Shown: positions 6,977 through 14,676, counted from the stretch's first letter. The stretch is DNA of 20,716 nucleotides from CAYHWW01 sp964360145 (GCA_964360145.1 CAYHWW010000042.1:1-20716), one strand, 5' to 3'. Notes: generated from the letters alone by a model not told the origin. Numbers and translations are program-made.

Positions 6977-7722
6977 TTGAAGAGGCGGTGGATGCGGTTG
7001 AAGACCTCCCACTTCACGCGGTCCTCGCTGGCGTCCAGCGCCCATTGGTAGTGGGCTTGTTCATCAGACTTGTTGCGCTCTGGTGAGCCGAAGTCCACGG
7101 CGCGGGCGTTGGTGGTGGCGGCGAAACGCCCATACCAGGTGGCCCACTTGTCTTTGTAGGCCTTCTTCACATCCATGGCTTTGATGGCCTGCAGGGTCAC
7201 TTCGCGCTTCAGCGTGTAGAGGGATTTATTCACAGCTTTCATCGCGTACTCAGAGATGAGTTTTTTCTTGTCAGCGTCCGCCGGGGCCGCGGCATCAGGA
7301 CGGGCGTCGACATCCAATGTCGCCATGAGTTGGGCATAGAGGCGCAGGGCCTCCGGTGGGGCCACGCCCTTCTCTTTGTTGCGGAACTCATCGCCGTGGG
7401 TAAGACCGTTGTGGATCCCTTCCAGGCTGCCGCCCTGGTCGAGCACGTTCATCCAGCGACTGAATTCTTCCTTCGAGACCTCGCGCTCAAGCACCACGGA
7501 GTGGGCCTCTTTGATGAAGGAGGCGTTGACCTTGCGGTGGCCCTCGAATTCTTCCGTGGCGGCCGCGGACGGCGCGGGCACGGGGGGCAATGTGTCGATG
7601 TGCTCCAAGCGCACGCTGAAGATGGGGCCCACGTGCTGGTTGAAGAACTTCAGCGCGGGGTCCGAGAGGCGGCAGGCGGGGAGGAGCACCAAGAGGCCAA
7701 GTAAGAGCGCGCGGGTGATCAT
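6964..7722 (-). CDS. Lipoprotein with DUF4214-like helical segment
   Basis: A 252-residue predicted lipoprotein. The N terminus MITRALLLGLLVLLPAC ends in a lipobox (LPAC, Cys17), so it should be lipidated and anchored in a membrane. The region of about residues 65-115 (FIKEAHSVVLEREVSKEEF, then WMNVLDQGGSLEGI and HGDEFRN) resembles the DUF4214/phycobilisome-linker-like repeat pattern F...L.RE...W...L..G.S......S.EF. That likeness is inferred by eye. The rest is charged and probably helical. Its ATG overlaps the stop of the upstream permease (TCAT at 7719-7722 on the plus strand, i.e. ATGA), so it is translationally coupled as the last gene of the nucleoside-type ABC operon. Function is unknown; a role near the transporter or in cell-envelope organisation is only suggested by position. 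Confidence 0.75.
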   Translation of the reverse strand: MITRALLLGLLVLLPACRLSDPALKFFNQHVGPIFSVRLEHIDTLPPVPAPSAAATEEFEGHRKVNASFIKEAHSVVLEREVSKEEFSRWMNVLDQGGSLEGIHNGLTHGDEFRNKEKGVAPPEALRLYAQLMATLDVDARPDAAAPADADKKKLISEYAMKAVNKSLYTLKREVTLQAIKAMDVKKAYKDKWATWYGRFAATTNARAVDFGSPERNKSDEQAHYQWALDASEDRVKWEVFNRIHRLFNQAK

Positions 7723-8606
7723 ACCCCTGATGATGAACGAGGACGGAGCCTCTGGCTAGAGGCGAGAATGAGCAGCGTCGCCGCATAAGGCAGGAGCTGC
7801 AACCACTGCACGGAGAGCCCGGTGTTGCTGCCTTGCAAGAGAATCTGCACGGCCTCCACGGCGCCGAAACCGAGGGCGGCGGCCGCGGCGCCAAGGGGGG
7901 TGTGACGGCCCACGATCAACGCCGCCAGCGCGATGAAGCCCCGGCCCGCGGTCATGTTGCGGCTGAAGGCCGTGCCATGGTCGATGGACAAGTATGCGCC
8001 CGCCAGGCCGCAGAGCAGTCCGCAGAGGATCAAGCCCTTCCACTGGGTGCGAGCCACCGAGACGCCCTGGCTCGCGAGGGCCTCGGGGTGCTCCCCCGCG
8101 AATCGCAAGTGCTGGCCGAAAACATGGCCCCTGTGGATGACGGTCATGAGCAGGGTTGCCAACAGCGCGAACCAAAAGAGGGGCGAGCCCCAGTTCCAGC
8201 GCGGCATGCAGGCCATGGCTTCCAGCTGGGGAGTGCCCCCGGAAAAATCATAGAGGGCCTTGGCCACCACCGGAGGGATGCCCGCGGCGAAGAAGTTGAT
8301 GGCGATGCCGCTGATGATGGGGTTGGCTTTGAGGCTGATGCACAAGAACCCGTGGAGCAACGCAGTGGCAACGGCAGCGGCGCAACCGAAAATCAGCCCC
8401 ACCCAGGGGGAGTGGCCCGCGTGGGCCCCCACGGCGCCGAAGAAGGCGCCCATGAGCATGAAGCCTTCCAGCGCGATGTTGATGACGCCGCCCCGTTCCG
8501 AGGCGTAGCCACCCAGGGCGCCCAGCACCAGGGGCGTGGAGAGCCTCAGCATGGAGGCGGCGATGCTCACGAGAAAAATGAGGCTGATGCCTTGTTGATT
8601 ATCCAC
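7719..8606 (-). CDS. BMP-family ABC transporter permease (NupQ/YufQ-like)
   Basis: A 295-residue integral membrane permease of the BMP/nucleoside ABC importer type. The diagnostic family segment GGVINIALEGFMLMGAF is near the N terminus, and ANPIISGIAINFFAAG follows. Several hydrophobic stretches continue to the C terminus, ending in a basic tail. An in-frame start at 8639 exists, but the better start is GTG 8606: it has GGAGG 7 bases upstream (plus-strand CCTCC 8613-8617), and it overlaps the stop of the preceding permease by 8 bases. With the other permease it should form the membrane channel, energised by the double ABC protein upstream in the operon. The following lipoprotein gene starts within its stop codon. 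Confidence 0.88.
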   Translation of the reverse strand: MDNQQGISLIFLVSIAASMLRLSTPLVLGALGGYASERGGVINIALEGFMLMGAFFGAVGAHAGHSPWVGLIFGCAAAVATALLHGFLCISLKANPIISGIAINFFAAGIPPVVAKALYDFSGGTPQLEAMACMPRWNWGSPLFWFALLATLLMTVIHRGHVFGQHLRFAGEHPEALASQGVSVARTQWKGLILCGLLCGLAGAYLSIDHGTAFSRNMTAGRGFIALAALIVGRHTPLGAAAAALGFGAVEAVQILLQGSNTGLSVQWLQLLPYAATLLILASSQRLRPRSSSGV

Positions 8607-9651
8607 GGCGGGCCTCCTTTTTCGCAAGACGCGTGGCAATGGCGCGTTCCAGGGCCGGCCCCATGGCGATGGCGATCAAGAGCAGGGCCTGGATGATGGA
8701 CGAAAGATCCCGGGTGATGTTCTCCGTTTCCATGTCAAGTTCCAGGGTGCCCTTGTGAAGGGCCGCGAAAAACACCGTGGCCGCGATGAACCCGGGCAGG
8801 CTGCCCCGGCACATGAGCGCGATGGCAATGCCGGTGAAGCCAAACTGAGGCGAGAAACCGTCGATCAAGCGATAGCTGGAACAAAAAACTTCGTGGAAGC
8901 CCACCAGGCCCGCCAGAGCACCGCCGAAAAACATCGACGAGAGAAGGGTGCCATTGACGGAAATACCCGCCACCCGGGCGGCCCCCGGGTTTTCTCCGCA
9001 GGCCCGCACCCGATAACCCCACCACGTCCAGCGGATGGCGGCCACCGCGGTTAGGGCGATGACGAGGGCCAGCGGGAAGCTCCAGGGCAGATTTTGAAAG
9101 ACGCGGGGAATGCGCAGAGCCTCCGCGATCCAACGGGTTTCGGAGCCTTGGGTCTCCGGGTTTTTGAACGGATAGAGGATCATCCAGTTGGAGAAGGCCA
9201 TGGCGATGAAGTTCAGCATGATGGTGGCGATGACTTCGTGGACGCCGCGTTTCACCTTGAGCCAGCCCGCGAGGAGGCCCCAGGCCCCGCCGCCCAGTGC
9301 CGCGGCGATGATGCCGCCGCCCCATGCCAGTGGCCCCCCGGGCCCCGAGTAGAAGAGGCCCCAGGCCATGGCGCACACCGCGCCCATGTAGAGCTGGCCT
9401 TCGGCGCCGATGTTGAAGAGCCCCGCGCGATAGGGCAGAAGCACCGCGGCGCCGGTGAGGAGCAGTGGCGTGGCGTAGAACAGCGTCATCGAGACGCTGT
9501 CGACGGAGCCGAAGGACGCGTCGAACAAAATTTTCAACACCTCCCAGGGGCTTTCCTTCACGGACCACACCGTCAGCGCCGATGCCACCGCGGCGAGGAG
9601 CAACACGCCGAGGAGAGCCAACCATTTGACGTCGCGGCGGGTGGTGCTCAT
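8599..9651 (-). CDS. BMP-family ABC transporter permease (NupP/YufP-like)
   Basis: A 350-residue polytopic inner-membrane permease, the first of two in the operon. The hallmark LFNIGAEGQLYMGA is present at about 78-91, as are GVHEVIATIMLNFIAM and the RACGENPGAARVAGI cytoplasmic-loop block typical of this permease family. There are roughly nine strongly hydrophobic stretches from WLALLGVLLLAAVA to ALLLIAIAM. ATG 9651 overlaps the TGA of the ABC ATPase gene by four bases (ATGA), so the two are coupled. The C terminus ends in a basic tail that overlaps the start of the next permease. Family knowledge (NupOPQ of lactococci, YufOPQ of Bacillus, the PnrABCDE system of spirochaetes) points to nucleoside uptake. 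Confidence 0.9.
   Translation of the reverse strand: MSTTRRDVKWLALLGVLLLAAVASALTVWSVKESPWEVLKILFDASFGSVDSVSMTLFYATPLLLTGAAVLLPYRAGLFNIGAEGQLYMGAVCAMAWGLFYSGPGGPLAWGGGIIAAALGGGAWGLLAGWLKVKRGVHEVIATIMLNFIAMAFSNWMILYPFKNPETQGSETRWIAEALRIPRVFQNLPWSFPLALVIALTAVAAIRWTWWGYRVRACGENPGAARVAGISVNGTLLSSMFFGGALAGLVGFHEVFCSSYRLIDGFSPQFGFTGIAIALMCRGSLPGFIAATVFFAALHKGTLELDMETENITRDLSSIIQALLLIAIAMGPALERAIATRLAKKEARRG
8604..8617 (-). promoter_or_regulatory. Ribosome binding site and GTG start of second permease
   Basis: On the minus strand GGAGG (8617-8613) is followed after 7 bases by GTG (8606-8604). The site lies inside the last codons of the upstream permease, whose TAA stop (8601-8599) overlaps the new start. 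This arrangement supports translational coupling and decides against the upstream in-frame start at 8639. Confidence 0.7.
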
Positions 9652-11093
9652 GACATTTCTCCCGTCAGCATGGCGCGCCCGATCTTGTGTTCATCAAAAA
9701 CGGGCTTGAACCAGCCCACGAGCTTACCTTTATAAACAACGCCGATGCGATCCGAGAGGTTCATGAGCTCTTCCAGCTCGGAAGAGATGAGCAGAATGCC
9801 GACCCCCGTGTCAGCCGCCGCCAGTAGTTTTCCGTGGATGTGTTCGATGGCGCCCAGGTCCACGCCCCGGGTGGGATGGCAGATGAGCATGGCCTTGGGC
9901 GCGGGTTCAGAGAAATCGAGCTCGCGGGCCACCACGAGCTTTTGTTGATTGCCGCCGGAGAGGGAGCCCACCGTGGCGTGGGGGTTGGGGGGGCGCACGT
10001 CGTGGGCCTGGAGAAAAGTGGCGAGGGCTTGATCGTCCCCCGACTCCGTGAATAACTCCCAGCCTTTGTGACGGGCTTGCTCACGGCCCAGCTTGAGGTT
10101 CTCATTCACGTCCATGCCCAGGACCACGGCATCACGGTGACGGTCGGGGGGTATGACGGCAAATGCTTGACGACGGAGGGCCCGTGGGTCTTTGAGAAGC
10201 TCGTGAACAATGGCGTCTTGGCCGTTGCCTTCGATTCCGGCGATGCCCACCACTTCACCGGGGTGAACTGAGATCCCGAAACTTGGCACGCTTACGATCA
10301 CCTCCGGCGAGGGCGCGGCGTTGGTGGCGCGCCGGGGCAGGGTGAGGGGGCGGCCGATCATCATCTCGGTGAGGGAATCAATGGTGGCGTCCCCGCGGGC
10401 CATGGTGCCCACGGAGCGGCCAGCCCGGAACACGGTGATGTCATCGGCCACGGCGAGAATCTCGTGGAGCTTGTGGGTGACCAGCAGGATGGTCTTGCCC
10501 TGGCCTTTGAGGCGCTTCAGGGTTTCGAGGAATTCCCGCACTTCTTTCGGCGTGAGCACGGCGGTGGGCTCATCTAAAATCAAAAAATCCGCGTTGCGAT
10601 AGAGCACTTTCAGGATTTCAATGCGGGATTGCTCGCCCACGCCTAAAGTGCCCGCGGGGCGATCAAGGGGCACGGAGAGGCCCGTGTCCGCCATGAGTTT
10701 CTCAAGTTTGGCGCGCTCAGCGGCGCGCTTACGCAGGCCCAGGGGGCCCCGCTCTTCCACGCCCAGCACCAGGTTGTCGTGCACGGTCTCGGTGTGAGCC
10801 AACATAAAATGTTGGTGCACCATGCCCACGCCATTCTCGAAAGCGTGGCGCGGTGACCACCGGCCCGCCGCGCGTTCGACGCCTTTGACGAAAAGCTGGC
10901 CCTCGTCGTGGGCCAGCAGGCCGTAGAGCATTTTCATGGCCGTGGATTTACCCGCGCCGTTCTCGCCGATGAGGCCATGGATGGTGCCCGCGCCGATGCG
11001 GAGGTTCACGCCATCATTGGCGCGGAACGCCCCGTAGAGTTTGCTTACGTTTTTGAACTCAGCGGTTGGTGTAGTAGTCGCGGACACGGACAT
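9648..11093 (-). CDS. ABC transporter ATP-binding protein with two ABC domains (NupO/YufO-like)
   Basis: A 481-residue protein with tandem nucleotide-binding domains that energises the two permeases. Domain 1 has Walker A GENGAGKST (43-51), signature LGVGEQSRIEILKVL and Walker B FLILDEPTAVLTP. Domain 2 has the degenerate P-loop GIEGNGQDA, signature LSGGNQQK and ICHPTRGVDLGAIE in place of a classical Walker B Asp-Glu. This asymmetry is normal for BMP-type nucleoside transporters, where one site is catalytically weak. Length is slightly below the usual 500-510 residues; the shortening is spread through the linker and domain 2. The gene starts 35 bases inside the end of the binding-protein gene and overlaps the next permease by four bases, so the operon is tightly coupled. 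Confidence 0.92.
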   Translation of the reverse strand: MSVSATTTPTAEFKNVSKLYGAFRANDGVNLRIGAGTIHGLIGENGAGKSTAMKMLYGLLAHDEGQLFVKGVERAAGRWSPRHAFENGVGMVHQHFMLAHTETVHDNLVLGVEERGPLGLRKRAAERAKLEKLMADTGLSVPLDRPAGTLGVGEQSRIEILKVLYRNADFLILDEPTAVLTPKEVREFLETLKRLKGQGKTILLVTHKLHEILAVADDITVFRAGRSVGTMARGDATIDSLTEMMIGRPLTLPRRATNAAPSPEVIVSVPSFGISVHPGEVVGIAGIEGNGQDAIVHELLKDPRALRRQAFAVIPPDRHRDAVVLGMDVNENLKLGREQARHKGWELFTESGDDQALATFLQAHDVRPPNPHATVGSLSGGNQQKLVVARELDFSEPAPKAMLICHPTRGVDLGAIEHIHGKLLAAADTGVGILLISSELEELMNLSDRIGVVYKGKLVGWFKPVFDEHKIGRAMLTGEMS

Positions 11094-12051
11094 TGCCCGA
11101 AATGATGCGTTTTTTGAGGGCGTCGATCTTGCTCAAATCCTCTTTGCTGAAGAGCTTGGCGTTGTGCTCGTCCAGCGCCCAGTCGATGCCTTGATCCTTC
11201 AAGCCATGGTACTTGATGCCAGGGGTGAAGTGGCCCAGGCTCGCCTCTTCGATGACTTGATAGACGGCGAGATCCACGCGTTTCACCATGGAGGTGAGCA
11301 TGAGCCCCGGCTTGATCCAGTTTTGGTTGGAGTCGCAGCCGATGGCGAACTTGCCTGCTTTCTCGGCGGCGTCGAAGACACCATTGTTAGTGTTGCCAGC
11401 GGCGGCAAAGATGACGTCGGCACCCCGGCCGTACTGGGTGATGGCGAGCTCTTTGCCCTTGGTGGGGTTGTTCCAGGCCTCGGAGGTGACACCCGTGTAA
11501 TTGGTGAGCACGGTGATTTTGGGGTTCACGGATTTGGCGCCCTGTTCGTAGGCCACTTGGAAGCGGCGGATCAGCGGGATGTCCATGCCGCCGATGAAAC
11601 CGATAATGCCGGTTTTGGACTTCATGGCGGCGATGGCGCCCACCAGGTAGGAGCCTTCGTGTTCCTGGAACATGAGGGCCTTGACGTTGGGAGCATCCAC
11701 GGGAGCATCCACCACGGCGATGTGGGCTTCAGGGTGGTCTCGAGCCACTTTTTTGACGGACTCAGCCTGGTTGACGCCAATGGCGATGATGAGGTCGAAC
11801 TTCTTTTTGATGAAGGACTTCATGGCGGGTTCGAAGACTGAGTCGTCGGAGGCTTCAATCTCTTTCAGCTGAATGCCGAGCTTCTGCTTGGCTTCAGTGG
11901 CGCCCTTGAAGGCCGCGGTATTAAAGGACTTGTCGTCCTTGCCGCCGCGGTCGAGGATGAGGCCCACTTTGATGGGGTCGGCCAGCGCAGTGGCGGCAAT
12001 GAGAGACAGTGCCGCGGTAAATCCTAAGATTCTGCTTAGTTTTTTGACCAT
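11059..12051 (-). CDS. BMP-family periplasmic substrate-binding protein, probable nucleoside receptor
   Basis: A 330-residue exported binding protein of the BMP/PnrA family. The signal peptide MVKKLSRILGFTAALSLIAATALA ends at a Sec-type AxA site with no lipobox Cys. The mature protein should therefore be soluble and periplasmic, unlike Gram-positive and spirochaete BMP lipoproteins. Family blocks include VGLILDRGGKDDKSFN, AIGVNQAESVKKVA, VVDAPVD, IGFIGGMDIPLIRRF, AAAGNTNNGVFDAA, IGCDSNQN and MLTSMVKR. The Asp/Phe near the N terminus, the VVD Asp, the CDS Asp and the MVKR Lys correspond to ligand contacts known in PnrA-type purine nucleoside receptors. ATG 12051 is preferred over an in-frame TTG at 12063; a G-rich GGGGGG sits just upstream. 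It is the first gene of the operon and has a good promoter candidate at 12073-12101. Confidence 0.92.
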   Translation of the reverse strand: MVKKLSRILGFTAALSLIAATALADPIKVGLILDRGGKDDKSFNTAAFKGATEAKQKLGIQLKEIEASDDSVFEPAMKSFIKKKFDLIIAIGVNQAESVKKVARDHPEAHIAVVDAPVDAPNVKALMFQEHEGSYLVGAIAAMKSKTGIIGFIGGMDIPLIRRFQVAYEQGAKSVNPKITVLTNYTGVTSEAWNNPTKGKELAITQYGRGADVIFAAAGNTNNGVFDAAEKAGKFAIGCDSNQNWIKPGLMLTSMVKRVDLAVYQVIEEASLGHFTPGIKYHGLKDQGIDWALDEHNAKLFSKEDLSKIDALKKRIISGNVRVRDYYTNR

Positions 12052-12072
12052 GCAACCCCCCAAGGTTAGAGG

Positions 12073-12101
12073 GTTAAACTATGGCCCGGCGGGGGTGTCA
12101 A
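12073..12101 (-). promoter_or_regulatory. Sigma70-type promoter of the nucleoside ABC operon
   Basis: On the minus strand a perfect TTGACA (12101-12096) is followed after exactly 17 bases by TTTAAC (12078-12073), 4 of 6 to the -10 consensus. The predicted start near 12066 leaves a leader of about 15 bases containing the GGGGGG before ATG 12051. This is the best -35 box in the window with a matching -10. Confidence 0.6.
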
Positions 12102-12172
12102 GGTTGGGCTGGGGCGAGTTTGGCGACACGGTCAGTCTATACAGGTCGAAAATCCCGTGTTCGAATTTTGCC

Positions 12173-13243
12173 ATGGGTAGATTTTTTGGCATGATGGGGT
12201 TCATCGCGACGTGGGTCGTATTTTTTTCGGTGAGCGTGGCGGCGGCGGATAGGGCTGATCCATACAATGCTTACATCTGGAACAAAGCCAATCATGGCGA
12301 CTGGTATGAGTGGTGGTATTACAAAGTCGTCCCACCGGACTCGCCGCAGGACGCGTTCTTTTTCGTCTATGGCGTCGTGAACCCTTGGGACACGGCGCGC
12401 ACGCGGCCCGCTTCGCGCTCCTACGTGACTTTCGGCAGCTTCGCCGAGAATCTCATGGTGGAGCGCACCCTGGGGCCTGCTGATTTCAGCGCCAGCCGTG
12501 ATGCGACCGACGTGCGGGTGGGCGACGCGGGCGCGGCCACGGATCGTGCGCTTTCAGGCCGCATCGACGGCGTTGAGTGGAACCTGACCCTGGAGCACGA
12601 CTGGAAATTCAACGCCATGGGCTGGGCCATGTTCAGAGACTGGCTTTTCAATATTTACTGGTATCCCGCGCAGGCGAGCGCATTCATGACTGGCGAAATT
12701 ACGGTGAACGGCCGACGTATCCAGCTCGATCATGCCCCCGCCTATCAGGATCGCAATTGGGGCAAGAGCTTTCCTGTCTGGTGGACGTGGATCGTATCCA
12801 ATCACTTCAAAAATTCGCCCGGATCCGTGCTTGCCGTGGGGGGCGGGCGCCCGGAAACCGTCGGCAGCGATCGACTGGAAGGCGTGACCATCGGGCTGCG
12901 CCATGGCGGGCGTGAGTATGCCTTTCGCCCCGTGGACGGGGACATCGTGAGGGTCAACGTGCGGTTCGGTCACTGGGAAGTGACCGCACGCAATCTGTTC
13001 GGTGATGAAATTCAAATTTCAGCCACGGCGCCGCGGGATAAATTCATGGATCTGCGATTCATCACGCCCACGGGCGCGGTGTTTCATGACTTTGAAGCGC
13101 TGCGCGGACAGGTCTCAGTGAAGGTTTTGAAACGCGGCAAAGTCATTGCGGAGCTCGAGAGCGATGAAGCCGGCATTGAATATGGCTCGGCGGACGCCGA
13201 TTCATTTCAGCGGCTTTATGACGCGGACGTGATGCTGCAATGA
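12173..13243 (+). CDS. Exported tocopherol cyclase family protein
   Basis: A 356-residue protein resembling plant VTE1 and cyanobacterial tocopherol cyclase, which close the chromanol ring of vitamin E. Comparable blocks in the same order are HGDWYEWWYYKV with FFFVYGVVNPW (VTE1: FEGWYF...YSVENP), RIQLDHAPAYQDRNWGKSFP with WWTWI (VTE1: DAPSYSEKNWGGGFP...WFWV), AVGGGR, GHWEVTARN and GKVIAELESDEAGIEYGS. The VTE1 comparison is from memory. ATG 12173 gives a signal peptide (MGRFFGMMGFIATWVVFFSV then SVAAADR), implying periplasmic or outer-membrane location. ATGs at 12191 and 12194 are alternatives. Earlier in-frame codons run antisense through the binding-protein gene and are rejected. No homogentisate prenyltransferase or other tocopherol gene is nearby, so the true substrate is uncertain; CrtC/AttH-like hydratases share the fold. 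TATACA at 12138-12143 could be a -10 but no good -35 accompanies it. Confidence 0.8.
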   Translation: MGRFFGMMGFIATWVVFFSVSVAAADRADPYNAYIWNKANHGDWYEWWYYKVVPPDSPQDAFFFVYGVVNPWDTARTRPASRSYVTFGSFAENLMVERTLGPADFSASRDATDVRVGDAGAATDRALSGRIDGVEWNLTLEHDWKFNAMGWAMFRDWLFNIYWYPAQASAFMTGEITVNGRRIQLDHAPAYQDRNWGKSFPVWWTWIVSNHFKNSPGSVLAVGGGRPETVGSDRLEGVTIGLRHGGREYAFRPVDGDIVRVNVRFGHWEVTARNLFGDEIQISATAPRDKFMDLRFITPTGAVFHDFEALRGQVSVKVLKRGKVIAELESDEAGIEYGSADADSFQRLYDADVMLQ

Positions 13244-13258
13244 GCACCGGGCGTTGAG

Positions 13259-13282
13259 CCAAGGCAACGAATGTTGCCTTGG
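13259..13282 (+). terminator. Perfect hairpin 1 downstream of tocopherol-cyclase homologue
   Basis: A perfect 10-bp stem with a GAAT loop: the arms are CCAAGGCAAC (13259-13268) and GTTGCCTTGG (13273-13282). An alternative or extended fold adds TGAGCC (13255-13260) with GGCTCA (13286-13291). It starts 15 bases after the stop codon, a terminator position, but no T-run follows. Its core of AAGGCAAC and GTTGCCTT recurs exactly in the next hairpin. Confidence 0.55.
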
Positions 13283-13311
13283 GGTGGCTCATTGACCTCC
13301 AATGACTACCG

Positions 13312-13335
13312 GGAAGGCAACATTTGTTGCCTTCC
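13312..13335 (+). repeat. Perfect hairpin 2, sister of the preceding hairpin
   Basis: Arms GGAAGGCAAC (13312-13321) and GTTGCCTTCC (13326-13335) enclose the loop ATTT. The inner eight base pairs are identical to hairpin 1, while the outer two pairs are swapped (GG/CC instead of CC/GG), so pairing is kept although sequence changed. It sits 48 bases before the next start codon and could act in its 5' UTR, or the pair could form a small repeat element. Confidence 0.5.
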
Positions 13336-13382
13336 GTGGAACTGAGTCTGAGCCTGAGGCGCTGGCGCCCAACCCCTGTCCT

Positions 13383-14306
13383 ATGATAAGAGCGGCGCCA
13401 CCCATGGCCGCACCGCGCTTTCTCCTCATCGCTGCATTTCTCGCTGCCTCCGGTGCACGGGCCGGGGTGTTGACCCGCGCTGATGCCACCATCTGCCGCG
13501 ATGGCCTGGAGCCCGCCCTGGAGCTGGCCGCCCCCGGCGGTTTGCGCCGCCTCGTGCCCCTGCGCCAGCTCGAGGCCCAGATCCATGAGATGCATTCCCG
13601 GCTGCTGCTGGACCCCTCTTTGGCGCCCTCTCTCTCCTTGGCGCGCCTACGTCTGCGCTTTGACGACAAGGCCTCGGCTCCCCTGGCCGCATTCTGGGAT
13701 GGCACCGTGGTTCTCTCCCTCGATGCCGCCCGTCTCATCGCCGCGGAGGCCAATACGGCGCTCATCGCCCCTAGCCTGGATGCCATTCCGCGGACACTGT
13801 GGTTGCCCCTGGCCCAGGCTTTGGTGCGGCTGAAGTGTCTTGAAGAGATGTCGCAGCCCCAGGCCTGGCGCATCCTCCAAAAAGAAGAGCAGGCTTTGCA
13901 CTCTTGGGCCACGGCCCAGGGTTTCAGCCTCCCCACGGCGGAAGAGCGCGCCCGGGACCGCCTCGTGCCGGCCCTTGCCGCCCTGGCGCAGTCCGCGGAC
14001 TGGTTGGGGATTTTGAGCGCCGTCGCCCCTGGGCATGAGGCCGCCTTCGATGCCGCGCTTGCAGCCGCTCTCACCACTGACGATGACAAGCGCCCGCGGG
14101 TTCTGGGCCAGTGGCTCCTGGATGTCATCCTGCTGACGACCTTCCCCCACAGCGAGGTCAGCACCGCGGACCAGTTCTTCGAGGGGTTCCTGAAGGCCTC
14201 GTACCTCGCCGCCCAGCCCGGCGTCCTGGCCCAGCAGGCTCCGCACTACGCGCACCGACTCTTCGCCCTCTGGCAGAGCTCTATTGCTGGATCTTCACTT
14301 CCGTAA
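13383..14306 (+). CDS. Exported protein of unknown function
   Basis: A 307-residue protein that I do not recognise. The N terminus MIRAAPPMAAPRFLLIAAFL then AASGARAG is a good Sec signal peptide with an ARA cleavage site. ATG 13404 would give a shorter signal and is equally possible. An in-frame ATG at 13302 lies upstream of hairpin 2 and would bury the signal, so it is not used. The mature protein is rich in Ala and Leu, probably all-helical, with a mid-segment containing LRFDDKASAPLAAFWDGTVV and a later KCLEEMSQPQAWRILQKEEQ. No catalytic motif, lipobox or membrane anchor is apparent, and there is only one cysteine pair candidate. Its end overlaps the minus-strand small exported protein by 26 bases, tail to tail. 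Confidence 0.65.
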   Translation: MIRAAPPMAAPRFLLIAAFLAASGARAGVLTRADATICRDGLEPALELAAPGGLRRLVPLRQLEAQIHEMHSRLLLDPSLAPSLSLARLRLRFDDKASAPLAAFWDGTVVLSLDAARLIAAEANTALIAPSLDAIPRTLWLPLAQALVRLKCLEEMSQPQAWRILQKEEQALHSWATAQGFSLPTAEERARDRLVPALAALAQSADWLGILSAVAPGHEAAFDAALAAALTTDDDKRPRVLGQWLLDVILLTTFPHSEVSTADQFFEGFLKASYLAAQPGVLAQQAPHYAHRLFALWQSSIAGSSLP

Positions 14307-14661
14307 AGCCCAGTGCCATCGCTTGAGGCAAAGCGTCCTTGGGGATGAAATAGATGTTCATGGTGCCCTTGTCGGCGCCGCACATTTGGATGTGGAGCTT
14401 GGAGTCGGGGAGCTTCTTGTGCTCGGTGTATTTGATGCCGACCTTGTTGAGGTCGTTGCCCATTTTATCGAGGGAGATGCCCGAGTTGACATTGCAGCTT
14501 TGGGCGGAGTCAGGTTTACCGACCCACACGCGCTCTTGCAGCTGACTGGAGGTGGCGGAAGAACCTTGGGCGATGCCCTTAGTGCCAGGCCGCGTGGACT
14601 TGGCGGCGCCGAGGGCTGCAAGAGAGAAAAGAATCAGTGAAATGGTGCGCATGATCATCAT
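14281..14661 (-). CDS. Small exported protein with two cysteines, unknown function
   Basis: A 126-residue protein starting MMIMRTISLILFSLAALGAA, a short Sec signal peptide, leaving a mature chain of about 105 residues. There are only two cysteines, Cys56 and Cys94, which could form a single disulfide in the periplasm. The mature chain has a charged middle (LNKVGIKYTEHKKLPDSKL) and ends TEVKIQQ. GGAG/AGG lies 5-8 bases before ATG 14661 on the minus strand. It follows the C45-TPR gene by 28 bases on the same strand, so the two probably share a transcript. I recognise no family. Confidence 0.65.
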   Translation of the reverse strand: MMIMRTISLILFSLAALGAAKSTRPGTKGIAQGSSATSSQLQERVWVGKPDSAQSCNVNSGISLDKMGNDLNKVGIKYTEHKKLPDSKLHIQMCGADKGTMNIYFIPKDALPQAMALGFTEVKIQQ

Positions 14662-14676
14662 GGGGGCCTCTCCGCG

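Noticed and set aside
6161..7045. Long 294-codon minus-strand reading frame inside the CpaF-like gene
   Set aside because: It lies antisense to an unmistakable ATPase with intact motifs, has low-complexity His/Ala/Gly-rich content and starts inside the lipoprotein gene. It is a shadow of GC-rich codon bias.
7833..8696. 287-codon plus-strand reading frame across the permease genes
   Set aside because: It is antisense to two permeases with recognised family motifs. Its Gly/His/Glu-rich composition is typical of a GC-rich shadow frame.
11041..11841. 266-codon plus-strand reading frame opposite the BMP binding protein
   Set aside because: It is antisense to a clear PnrA-like protein, with repetitive Gly/His/Asp content and no family resemblance.
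11873..12172. N-terminal 100-codon extension of the tocopherol-cyclase homologue
   Set aside because: It runs antisense through the binding-protein signal region and its promoter, and would place the signal peptide internally. ATG 12173 is far more plausible.
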